NCBI GenBank assembly: GCA_963701385.1
Contig: CAVOZW010000007.1
Span: 62,001 to 126,000 of the forward strand
Length of the DNA stretch: 64,000 nucleotides
Reading direction: 5' to 3'
Source: B30-G6 sp963701385
GTDB taxonomy: Bacteria; Desulfobacterota; Desulfobacteria; Desulfobacterales; B30-G6
Shown: positions 26,818 through 34,243 of the stretch, in pieces
Numbering within the stretch: the first letter of the stretch is position 1
Layout: each line of letters starts with the position of its first letter
Program-made: the position numbers and the translations under genes
Notes under the pieces: model-generated
Seen by the model: only the letters and a program-made list of their open reading frames with translations
What the model was told of the DNA's origin: nothing
The model's database searches: none

Positions 26818-27623
26818 ACCATACCTGCTCCCCCTTTTCAAAAATCATTGACCTGATTGAAACACTTAGGGGTGAAAACGGATGCCCCTGGGACCGAAAA
26901 CAGACCCCTCTAAGCATGGTCCGTTATCTGGTGGAAGAGGTTTTCGAGCTCATGGATGCCATCCAATCGGACAAGGCCGATGACATCTGTGAAGAACTCG
27001 GTGACGTTCTTTTTTTGGTTCTTTTCATTATCGTCCAGTTTCAAACCTCTGGTCTATTCGATATCAAAACCCTGACACAGCGTAACCTGGATAAAATGAT
27101 CCGTCGGCACCCCCATGTTTTTGGCGAAGAGACTGCCTGTACACCGGATCAGGTGCGGGATCGCTGGCAGGCGATTAAACGACGCGAAAAATCACACCAA
27201 GCGTCGCATTCCATACTGGGAACTGTACCCAAAAGCCTCCCGGCACTCATGCGCGCCCACCGGATATCTATAAAAGCCGCCCATTCCGGATTTGATTGGG
27301 ACGACTTAGAAGGTGTCATGATAAAGGCACAAGAGGAATGGGGAGAACTGAAACAAGAGTTGAAAAAGGATTCAGAAAGTGCCGGCAATCGCGAGGCGCT
27401 GGAACTGGAGATTGGGGACGTTTTCTTTACCCTTGTCAATGTGGCACGATTTGCGGGCATCCATCCTGAAACAGCCCTAGCATCAGCAACTCGAAAATTT
27501 GAGACCCGATTCAATCGTATGGAAAAGCTGGCCAAAGAACGCCAAACCCTTTTTGAAAAACTTTCTTACATCGATAAACACCGCTTGTGGGATGAAGTCA
27601 AAAAGGGCGAGGAGTCGTCTTAG
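26802..27623 (+). CDS. mazG: Nucleoside triphosphate pyrophosphohydrolase MazG
   Basis: A 273-residue all-alpha NTP pyrophosphatase with two MazG domains. ENGCPWDRKQT opens the first; EEVFELMDAI and EELGDVLFLVLF hold the ExxE/ExxD magnesium-binding residues, repeated in the second half as EEWGELKQEL and EIGDVFFTLVNVARF. It hydrolyses non-canonical or excess NTPs. The start is a TTG at 26802 with AAAAAAGG just upstream, within the end of cvpA, indicating coupled translation. Confidence 0.93.
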   Translation: MEDTLNHTCSPFSKIIDLIETLRGENGCPWDRKQTPLSMVRYLVEEVFELMDAIQSDKADDICEELGDVLFLVLFIIVQFQTSGLFDIKTLTQRNLDKMIRRHPHVFGEETACTPDQVRDRWQAIKRREKSHQASHSILGTVPKSLPALMRAHRISIKAAHSGFDWDDLEGVMIKAQEEWGELKQELKKDSESAGNREALELEIGDVFFTLVNVARFAGIHPETALASATRKFETRFNRMEKLAKERQTLFEKLSYIDKHRLWDEVKKGEESS

Positions 27624-27756
27624 TGTTGGAGGGCAATAACTTACGGACATAAACTGTCCTGACCGATACATGATCCGCAACAGCAAGCGCGATTTTCATT
27701 GCAAACATCTTTTTGACAACTGGTATTAAAAAAATGAATTCAATCAATTATTTAAC

Positions 27757-27785
27757 TTGACATACTATATATTGTAGCATATTTA
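27757..27785 (+). promoter_or_regulatory. Sigma-70-like promoter of the H1-like gene
   Basis: TTGACA at 27757-27762, 17 bases, then TATTTA at 27780-27785, in a very AT-rich context about 95 bases upstream of the histone-like start. A closely similar sequence on the other strand occurs at 34119-34147. Confidence 0.6.
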
Positions 27786-27881
27786 ATTTCTAATACAAAA
27801 TATAAGGTCCAAGCCAATTTTACTTTCTAAACTGAAGGGCTATGTGATGTTCCTAACCTTTTAAACATTAAGGGGGGTTCC

Positions 27882-28298
27882 ATGGCGACTGCGAAGAAGA
27901 AAACGGCAGCAAAAAAAACTACTGCAAAGAAACCGGCGGCTAAAAAAACTGCCAAAAAAACTGCTGCAAAGAAACCGGCGGCTAAAAAAACAACTGCCAA
28001 AAAAACTGCTGCAAAGAAACCGGCGGTTAAAAAAACTGCCAAAAAAACTGCTGCAAAGAAACCGGCGGTTAAAAAAACTGCCAAAAAAACTGCTGCAAAG
28101 AAACCGGCGGCTAAAAAAACTGCCAAAAAAACTGCTGCAAAGAAAACGGCGGTTAAAAAAACAACTGCCAGAAAAACTGCTGCAAAGAAACCGGCGGCTA
28201 AAAAAACTGCCAAAAAAACTGCTGCAAAGAAAACAGCGGTTAAAAAAACAACTGCCAGAAAAACTGCTGCAAAGAAACCGGCGGCTAAAAAAAAGTAA
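27882..28298 (+). CDS. Histone H1-like lysine/alanine-rich DNA-binding protein
   Basis: A 138-residue protein made almost entirely of KKTAAKKPA-type repeats (units such as TAAKKPAAKKTAKK and KTTARKTAAKKPAAKK), ending KKPAAKKK. It resembles the tail of eukaryotic H1 and bacterial H1-like/AlgP proteins, which bind and compact DNA non-specifically. No globular domain is visible. Strong AGGGGGG precedes the ATG. The gene is its own DNA-level repeat, with near-identical 42-60 base units, so repeat number is likely to vary between strains. It has its own promoter and a hairpin downstream. Confidence 0.88.
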   Translation: MATAKKKTAAKKTTAKKPAAKKTAKKTAAKKPAAKKTTAKKTAAKKPAVKKTAKKTAAKKPAVKKTAKKTAAKKPAAKKTAKKTAAKKTAVKKTTARKTAAKKPAAKKTAKKTAAKKTAVKKTTARKTAAKKPAAKKK

Positions 28299-28324
28299 CC
28301 CTTTGTTTGAGCCCTTTAGTATTT

Positions 28325-28368
28325 AACGGGGAGGCAGAAAATGTTTCGATAAAACCTTCCCGTTTTCT
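28325..28368 (+). terminator. Probable terminator of the H1-like gene
   Basis: Arms AACGGGGAGG (28325-28334) and CCTTCCCGTT (28355-28364) with a 20-base loop, followed by TTTTCTTG. It ends 12 bases before the convergent aldolase stop and may serve both strands. Confidence 0.6.
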
Positions 28369-28379
28369 TGTTCATGAAA

Positions 28380-29660
28380 TTAGTCGTCAAAGTCCCCGCC
28401 AGCTCCTTTATCGCTATCGATGCCTGCCGCCTTTTGGACGATTTTTTCGGGTGTCCATTCATCCGGGTTTTCGATCCGCTCCACCTTGGGGCCGGGATCG
28501 TAGGATCCGGTTGAGAGAATTTTCTGGATGGCAATATCGGCAGTTTCGCTTGCGTTAAAGACATTCACCAGCATATTGTAAACAAAATCTTCCACACGTT
28601 TGGCCATTCTGTCCCGAATCGCCATGGGTTGGCCCAATAATTTGTTTTCAAAAGGCAGGTTGAGTTTCTTATAGTTGCCACCTTTCAGGCCCTGGGATGT
28701 TGCGTAGGCCACCATGGCTTCCCACATCTCCTCTGTCACGCCCCGATCCTTAACCTTGATGAAATCCCCATCCTCACTTATTATGGCATTTCCGTAATCA
28801 TTTACCTTCAGGCCCCATGAAATCATCTGCAACGCTGTAGCAACATTGGCTTTCGTTGTTCGGGTCTTGGTTGCGATCTCTCTGAGCCGGTCTGAATTGT
28901 TCCCCGAGGTGCCATGTTGTGCACCCGATACGTTGTAGGGTGCCAGCGCATCGTGAATTTGACGCGTCAAATCGACCTGGATGCCTTGTCCGCTGGCCTC
29001 GATACCATGCGTCGTTCCGTTGTTCAAGGCAATCCAGTCCGCAAAGATATCGTGTGCATTTAGGCCCTGGATGAGGAATCGGGCCTCCGCAACGGTTGAC
29101 AGTCCTTCTTTGCCTTTGATTTCGCCTACCTCTGTTTCGAGGCCGGCCCAGGTGGGAATGAATGGATTCAACTCTAAATTGGCCAAAAGATTCTGATCGT
29201 CCGGCATATGCGAAGCATCGACGGCAATGGAAGTCATGCCTGCTTCGAAGAGGGTGGGTATCTCGATCTTGGCCACTTCTATGTCGGCCGCCTTTTTAAT
29301 GCCATAGTGGTCGGCATGGATGGCCACAGGGATCTGTATGTCCAGTTCGTTGCAGATGGCATCCACCTGCATGGCGATATTCCAATAATTGACCGCACAG
29401 TAAGCATCGGCGCCACCTTCCGATCGCGCGATTTCAATGATAATACATGCATTGGCACGTTGTGCTGCCTGCAGTGCGCCCCGGATAACGAGTCTGTTTC
29501 TGCCATTGGCTGCCATGGCAATGGCCTGCCCTTTTTCGGCCATCGCCCTGTCGATGAACTTCCCACTGACAATCAAGGCCCGGGAGTTCGGAAATAATCG
29601 GGTCACGTTGGGGGGACGACCCATCTGAATTGCCTTTTCAAAATCTGATGAAGAAACCAT
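28380..29660 (-). CDS. Class II fructose-bisphosphate aldolase family protein (long variant)
   Basis: A 426-residue TIM-barrel enzyme. IHADHYG supplies the zinc-binding His-x-Asp-His of class II aldolases; further metal/substrate residues fit ETEVGEIKGKEG and GAQHGTSGN, and the phosphate site fits KANVATALQM. It is longer than E. coli FbaA (~360) and GatY (~285), and the N-terminus (residues 1-70) and acidic C-terminus are unusual. Most likely it cleaves or forms fructose 1,6-bisphosphate, but another ketose bisphosphate is possible. AAGGAGG precedes the ATG at 29660. Confidence 0.8.
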   Translation of the reverse strand: MVSSSDFEKAIQMGRPPNVTRLFPNSRALIVSGKFIDRAMAEKGQAIAMAANGRNRLVIRGALQAAQRANACIIIEIARSEGGADAYCAVNYWNIAMQVDAICNELDIQIPVAIHADHYGIKKAADIEVAKIEIPTLFEAGMTSIAVDASHMPDDQNLLANLELNPFIPTWAGLETEVGEIKGKEGLSTVAEARFLIQGLNAHDIFADWIALNNGTTHGIEASGQGIQVDLTRQIHDALAPYNVSGAQHGTSGNNSDRLREIATKTRTTKANVATALQMISWGLKVNDYGNAIISEDGDFIKVKDRGVTEEMWEAMVAYATSQGLKGGNYKKLNLPFENKLLGQPMAIRDRMAKRVEDFVYNMLVNVFNASETADIAIQKILSTGSYDPGPKVERIENPDEWTPEKIVQKAAGIDSDKGAGGDFDD

Positions 29661-29827
29661 GAATGAACCTCCTTGTAAGATCCAGAATTCGGTGGCACAG
29701 CCACATCAGGCTGGTGTAAAATATAGCCAATCAGCGACAACGTCGCTTTTCATATAATCGTTTTCACGATTGTATTGTTATATCAGACTTCTCATTTGTC
29801 AGTCAACTAGCACCCGACCTGGATGAA

Positions 29828-29898
29828 GCGATTTTTATCTCGATCTGCACCACTCTTGTGCGGATCAAGGGTTCGAATAAAGCCTCGACAGATCCACT
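29828..29898 (-). repeat. Dispersed repeat family E, copy 2
   Basis: The reverse complement of this segment matches 593-659: TGGATCTGTCGAGGCTTT and GATCGAGATAAAAATCGC are shared. It lies in the 338-base space 29661-29998 between divergent genes, which otherwise has only AT-rich promoter-like sequence. Confidence 0.6.
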
Positions 29899-29998
29899 GG
29901 TATTGTGTTTACAGGGTGATCATTGTCTGTTAATAAAATCATATCCAAGGGATTTACGAAACTTAACGATAATGCATTCATAATGGTAGAACACGTTC

Positions 29999-32077
29999 AT
30001 GTTTATTAGACACATCCTTTATATCATTGCATCAATTCTTCTGGTCTGGGCATGCGCCCCTAAGCAAGCACTGCCGCCATTGCTCAAACCGACAGAACCC
30101 CCCGGTGCAGAAGTCATAGACTATACAAGCCTGTTTCAGGAAGCCGAAGCCTTGTTTGCCGATCAGTTGTTCGGAGAAGCCCTGGAAAAATACGGCTCTT
30201 ATCTTGAAAATCAACCCCAAGGCGTTTATGCGGATATGGCGCTCAAACGGACCGCGGATTGTCACGTTCAGCTGGGTGCTTTTGAATCTGCCAGATATGC
30301 CTTCCAGGAACTGCTTGACAGGCACCCCCAAAGCCCGCTGGTGCCGGGTGCAATGATCGCTATGCTGGAGACATATGACCGGGAGGGTAAATATGAAGAC
30401 GTTATCCGGTATTCACTTGAAATCCCAGCCGAACAACTCACCCCGGAGCAGCAGTTGCGCAGGGAAACCCTGACGGGGGATGCCTATCTTGCCATGGACT
30501 CACCGGTGGACGCTTTTTACTATTACAGCCTCGTGTATGATCAATCCCCGCTGATGTTCAAGGAGCAGGCCCTTCAAAAAATGAAAGATGTTTTGCCGCA
30601 CCTTAACACCATCAACACCATCTATCTGCTGGGCCTGCTGAAAAATGAAGCCTTGCGCGGACACCTGCAATATCATTTGGGATTGCTGAACCTCGAGAAG
30701 GGCAGAACCGACGATGCCATTGCAGCCCTTTCAGAACTCGTAAAACGCCAACCGGCACACGAGCAGGCTGGACAAGCCAAAAGCTTGTTAGTGGAAATCC
30801 TTTCTGAATCGATTTCCAGCCCCCATTCCATCGGATGTATCTTACCCCTCAGCGGCCCCTACAAGACCTATGGCCTCAAGGCCCTGCAGGGAATTGAATT
30901 GGCCCTGAACGAATATCATCGTGCCAACGAAAAAAAGCCGATTAATTTCATTGTCAAGGATTCGGCTTCGGATCCCTTCCAGGCTGTTCAGGCGGTAAGA
31001 GAACTTGACGATGCCAATGTTTCCGCAATCATCGGACCCATTATTTCAGCCGAGCCGGCTGCCATGGAAGCACAAAGCAGGGGAATTCCCATCATCCTTT
31101 TTACCCAAAAGGATAATATTACACAGCTAGGGGAGTTCGTTTTCAGGAACTTCATAACACCCCAGATGCAATCAAGGTCCATGGCTGATTATGCAATAAA
31201 AAAAATGGGCCTCAACCGGTTTGCCATTCTCTATCCGGACGAAAATTATGGCGACACCTACATGAACCTATTTTGGGATGACGTGCTTGCTCGGGGTGGG
31301 AATATTGTGGGTGTTGAATCATACGACCCTTCGGCCACAGATTTTGCCACACCCATCAAAAAACTGGTGGGTCTTTATTACAAGATACCAAAAGCACTCG
31401 AGATCGCCTTTGAGTTTACGTCCCAAGATGCGCTGAACCCGGATCCAATGGCTAAAAGAACTACCGATATGTTCGCCTTCATGCCCCCTGAAACCAAGCA
31501 GATAGCGGAACTTTTTTTCTGGGGAATCCCACAACCCCTGGGCCCCCTGGCGGAGGATGGCGATGGTGGTAGAAAACGGGATGACGCGCTTGAGCCCATC
31601 GTCGATTTCAACGCATTGTTCATACCGGATGCAGCCAAAAAGGCAGGCCTGATTACACCCCAGCTGGCCTATTATGATATCGAAGACGTGATATTGATTG
31701 GAACCAATCTTTGGCACTCCCAACAACTGATCAGCATGTCACAGGATTATATCCAGGAAGCGATCCTGACGGATGGCTTTTTTCCCGAAAGCCAAGATCC
31801 GAAGGTGAGGATTTTTTCGAAAAATTTTCAGGACACGTTCAATGAAAAGCCGGGATTCATTCAAGCTGTGGCTTACGATTCTGCCAGGATTCTCCTGAAG
31901 ACACTTGCCAACCCCCGTATACGTTTCAAAGGTCATCTCAAAGACGAGCTACTGAACCTAGTTGATTTCCCCGGCGTGACCGGTTCCACGTCCTTCGACT
32001 ACAAGGGGGATGCCATCAGAAACCCTTATATCCTGCGGGTCAAGGGGCGCACCTTCGAGGCGCTCCAGAATCCTTAA
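29999..32077 (+). CDS. LpoA-like penicillin-binding-protein activator lipoprotein (TPR plus periplasmic-binding domain)
   Basis: A 692-residue lipoprotein: signal peptide with lipobox LVWAC (Cys19), TPR-like helical repeats to about residue 270, then a type I periplasmic-binding fold beginning SIGCILPLSGPYKTYGLKAL. This is the LpoA/YraM or Leu/Ile/Val-binding layout. LpoA activates PBP1A from the outer membrane in gammaproteobacteria; here the role is by analogy, and amino-acid or ligand sensing is an alternative. An insertion rich in charged residues sits in the second half. No clear Shine-Dalgarno precedes the ATG. Confidence 0.75.
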   Translation: MFIRHILYIIASILLVWACAPKQALPPLLKPTEPPGAEVIDYTSLFQEAEALFADQLFGEALEKYGSYLENQPQGVYADMALKRTADCHVQLGAFESARYAFQELLDRHPQSPLVPGAMIAMLETYDREGKYEDVIRYSLEIPAEQLTPEQQLRRETLTGDAYLAMDSPVDAFYYYSLVYDQSPLMFKEQALQKMKDVLPHLNTINTIYLLGLLKNEALRGHLQYHLGLLNLEKGRTDDAIAALSELVKRQPAHEQAGQAKSLLVEILSESISSPHSIGCILPLSGPYKTYGLKALQGIELALNEYHRANEKKPINFIVKDSASDPFQAVQAVRELDDANVSAIIGPIISAEPAAMEAQSRGIPIILFTQKDNITQLGEFVFRNFITPQMQSRSMADYAIKKMGLNRFAILYPDENYGDTYMNLFWDDVLARGGNIVGVESYDPSATDFATPIKKLVGLYYKIPKALEIAFEFTSQDALNPDPMAKRTTDMFAFMPPETKQIAELFFWGIPQPLGPLAEDGDGGRKRDDALEPIVDFNALFIPDAAKKAGLITPQLAYYDIEDVILIGTNLWHSQQLISMSQDYIQEAILTDGFFPESQDPKVRIFSKNFQDTFNEKPGFIQAVAYDSARILLKTLANPRIRFKGHLKDELLNLVDFPGVTGSTSFDYKGDAIRNPYILRVKGRTFEALQNP

Positions 32078-32098
32078 GATAAAGGATGAAATCGTTTT

Positions 32099-32647
32099 TT
32101 AGGGGTCCTCTTGCTCTTTGATATAGATCAAAATATTCTCTTGCACTATATTTTTCATACCCGGTCGAGACACCTCATTCACTTTTACCAATTCAATATT
32201 CTTTATATTGTAATTCTGGCGAAGATGCTGGGAAAGTGATTTTATGATGTTTTTTTGGACATCGGCTGTATTTAGGTATGCCATTTTTTTCGTGCTGGTA
32301 ATATGTTCTGTGATTTCACAGACGTCTTCGTGATCTTCCGGGGTCACTTCCATTTGACTGGAGCGGGGGCTATCACCCCTGCCTGGGTAATCATGTTCAA
32401 AGAACTGCTCGCTGTTGAGGTGATCCATCGGCACGTTGAATCTCTCATCTGTCAGGGGTCGAATATCTTCTTCAGGTAAAGAATTGCTTGGCTTTGACCC
32501 TTCAAAAGCATTCGCAGGATAGTATCCCCCGACCACATCCTTCACGTTTTTGATTGAAGCATCGTCGCGAGGGGTATTTTCCTTTTTCTGTGATATAAAA
32601 ATATCCGCAATGTCCTCAAGCCCCCTGCCAAGACTCTTTTTTTCCAT
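32099..32647 (-). CDS. Unknown 182-residue protein with a ParB-like N-terminal peptide, paired with the ParA-CBM48 gene
   Basis: Starts MEKKSLGRGLEDIADIF, very like the extreme N-terminus of ParB proteins (KxLGRGLxxL), the peptide that stimulates ParA ATPase. No ParB nuclease-like domain or helix-turn-helix follows. The middle (about 25-110) is acidic, polar and probably disordered; the C-terminus (about 120-180) has alternating helix and strand, ending ILIYIKEQEDP. It starts 14 bases after the ParA gene stop with AAGGA at good spacing, so the pair is an operon. It may be a ParA activator/adaptor linking the ATPase to a cargo; this is inference. Confidence 0.6.
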   Translation of the reverse strand: MEKKSLGRGLEDIADIFISQKKENTPRDDASIKNVKDVVGGYYPANAFEGSKPSNSLPEEDIRPLTDERFNVPMDHLNSEQFFEHDYPGRGDSPRSSQMEVTPEDHEDVCEITEHITSTKKMAYLNTADVQKNIIKSLSQHLRQNYNIKNIELVKVNEVSRPGMKNIVQENILIYIKEQEDP

Positions 32648-32661
32648 TTAGGATGTCCTTT

Positions 32662-33738
32662 TTACCCTACTTCCAGTACCGAATTTTTTCCCCCAAAGAC
32701 ATTATCGATATATTTCGAGTTATTATGATCTTCGACCCACTCACCATCGACGACAAATCTGTATTGATAGGTGCCCGGCTTGAGTGCAATACGCTTCGTC
32801 CACGTACCATAATCATCCCGTTGCATAAGAAATTCATCGCCTGGGTTCCAATTATTGAAATTTCCTCCGATCTTTACGGAATTTGCTTGAGGATCATAAT
32901 AGGTAAATCGTTTTTCAAAATCCGATTCTAAATGCATCGCTTCATCATCTTCGACGAACCACTTATGGTCCGTTCCTTCATCATAAAGGACTTCCTCGGC
33001 AAGCATCATATAATCTTTGAATCCGCTGGCCTTTTTTGAATAATCCAGGATCGATTTTCCAAATCCAACGGCCTCCTTCAAGGTGACGTTGGATCGAATG
33101 ACCGTTTCAAACATGGTGTCACTAAAATGCTTACGAATATTCTCCAATACTTCCCTTGAGATTCTTGTGCGCTTATCCACTAGCGTTCCAAAAACTTTTG
33201 TATGGATTTCATGCCCTGTTTTCTCTTTGATGGACGCTATGATCTGCATGAGTTTGCTGATTCCGTGCAAAGAAAACAAACTCATCTCTATCGGTACGAA
33301 TACTTCCGATGAAGCAATAAGCGCATTGAAGGTCAACAACCCAAGGCTCGGTGGACAGTCTATGATAATGATGTCATACAATGGATGGACCCGCCCGATT
33401 GCTTGCTTTAAGCGGTTCTCTCTTCCCTTTACCATTGAAAGGTGGTGATCCAAGGTGCTGAGTGAAATATCTGCAGGCACAACATCAAAGTTTTCTGTAA
33501 CGTTTTCTGAGATATCTGCAAGCGATAGACCGTTGCCGTTGGAATGCTCCAGGATGTTAAAAACTGAATTCTCTTTATGGTTGGTATCAATATTTAGCCC
33601 CAATGCAACGTGACCTTGGGGATCCATATCAATCAGGAGCACTCTTTTCCCTAAGTGGGCAAGACAGGCGGACAGATTGATAGCGGTGGTCGTTTTACCA
33701 CAGCCACCTTTTTGATTGGCAATCGAAATCGTTCTCAT
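32662..33738 (-). CDS. ParA-family ATPase fused to a C-terminal CBM48/AMPK-type glycogen-binding domain
   Basis: A 358-residue protein. Residues 1-255 are a ParA/Soj ATPase with deviant Walker A QKGGCGKTT, Walker A' LLIDMDPQGH and Walker B IIIDCPPSLGLL. Residues about 277-358 are an early-set carbohydrate-binding module: VKIGGNFNNWNP, GTWTKRIALKPGTYQYRF and VVDGEWVEDH match the CBM48/AMPK-beta glycogen-binding consensus, with three conserved tryptophans. ParA proteins position plasmids or organelles on the nucleoid; the fusion suggests a glycogen- or polysaccharide-linked cargo. The start is ATG 33738 with GGAGG only 2 bases away, or the TTG three codons earlier. Confidence 0.85.
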   Translation of the reverse strand: MRTISIANQKGGCGKTTTAINLSACLAHLGKRVLLIDMDPQGHVALGLNIDTNHKENSVFNILEHSNGNGLSLADISENVTENFDVVPADISLSTLDHHLSMVKGRENRLKQAIGRVHPLYDIIIIDCPPSLGLLTFNALIASSEVFVPIEMSLFSLHGISKLMQIIASIKEKTGHEIHTKVFGTLVDKRTRISREVLENIRKHFSDTMFETVIRSNVTLKEAVGFGKSILDYSKKASGFKDYMMLAEEVLYDEGTDHKWFVEDDEAMHLESDFEKRFTYYDPQANSVKIGGNFNNWNPGDEFLMQRDDYGTWTKRIALKPGTYQYRFVVDGEWVEDHNNSKYIDNVFGGKNSVLEVG

Positions 33739-33765
33739 TTCCTCCAATCCCCCTATTCCATGTGG

Positions 33766-33877
33766 TTCGAACCGTAACAACGAGCACACATCTGAATTAG
33801 GATAGATGCCTTACGGTCGTTGCAAAGCACTGCCGCACGGTAGAACATTCCTCAGCGCAAGCTGCGAAAAGTCTTCA
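33766..33877. repeat. Dispersed repeat family C, copy 3
   Basis: Diverged copy with CATCTGAATTAGGATAGATG, CCTTACGGTCGTTGCAAAGC and ACTGCCGCACGGTAGAACAT, just upstream of the ParA gene. The open frame across 33811-34056 is composed of this repeat and the leader described next. The space 33739-34243 holds this repeat, a terminator-like hairpin and a promoter, but no gene I accept. Confidence 0.75.
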
Positions 33878-33981
33878 AAAATCGGATGAAAAAAAGAATT
33901 GTTGTTCAGGGTTTCCCAGCAGCATTGGCGGGTGGCAAACGGATATAGAAAATGGATCATATTGACCCGCCCGAACATGCC

Positions 33982-34024
33982 AGAAAAAAACCTCCCAGGA
34001 GAATAGGATTCTCTCTGGGAGGTT
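33982..34024 (-). terminator. Strong terminator (or attenuator) on the minus strand
   Basis: On the minus strand, AACCTCCCAG and CTGGGAGGTT form a perfect 10-base-pair stem, extended inside by GAGAA/TTCTC, followed by TTTTTTT. It lies downstream of the CNNM gene, but also about 90 bases downstream of a good promoter at 34119-34147 and upstream of parA. Confidence 0.82.
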
Positions 34025-34118
34025 AGTATTGGAAATTTGAGAACCTCTTTGATCATGATGTTTTCACAGTTCAGACAACGTCATGCTGAATACATAAAAT
34101 GAGAAATAATCGATATTT

Positions 34119-34147
34119 AATATACTATACTATATGTTGTATGTCAA
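34119..34147 (-). promoter_or_regulatory. Sigma-70-like promoter ahead of a short transcript or the parA operon
   Basis: On the minus strand, TTGACA (34147-34142), 17 bases, TATATT (34124-34119). A transcript from here would meet the terminator at 33982-34024 after about 130 nucleotides. Confidence 0.6.
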
Positions 34148-34243
34148 GGAAAAAAAATACAATATGTAGTTGTGCCATGCGGGTGCAAAATACCGACGGG
34201 TTGGATTGGATGGTTAGCACGAGACGCTGTTCGCCGACGCGGT

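Noticed and set aside
27827..28213. Ala/Phe/Val-rich frame on the minus strand
   Set aside because: It is the antisense shadow of the H1-like repeat gene.
29861..29899. GGTTCGAAT resembling a tRNA T-loop
   Set aside because: No cloverleaf can be drawn around it; it belongs to repeat family E. No tRNA was found in the window.
33811..34056. 81-codon frame upstream of parA as a gene
   Set aside because: It overlaps repeat C and the promoter-terminator leader, and contains the terminator hairpin itself; a leader peptide is possible but unsupported.
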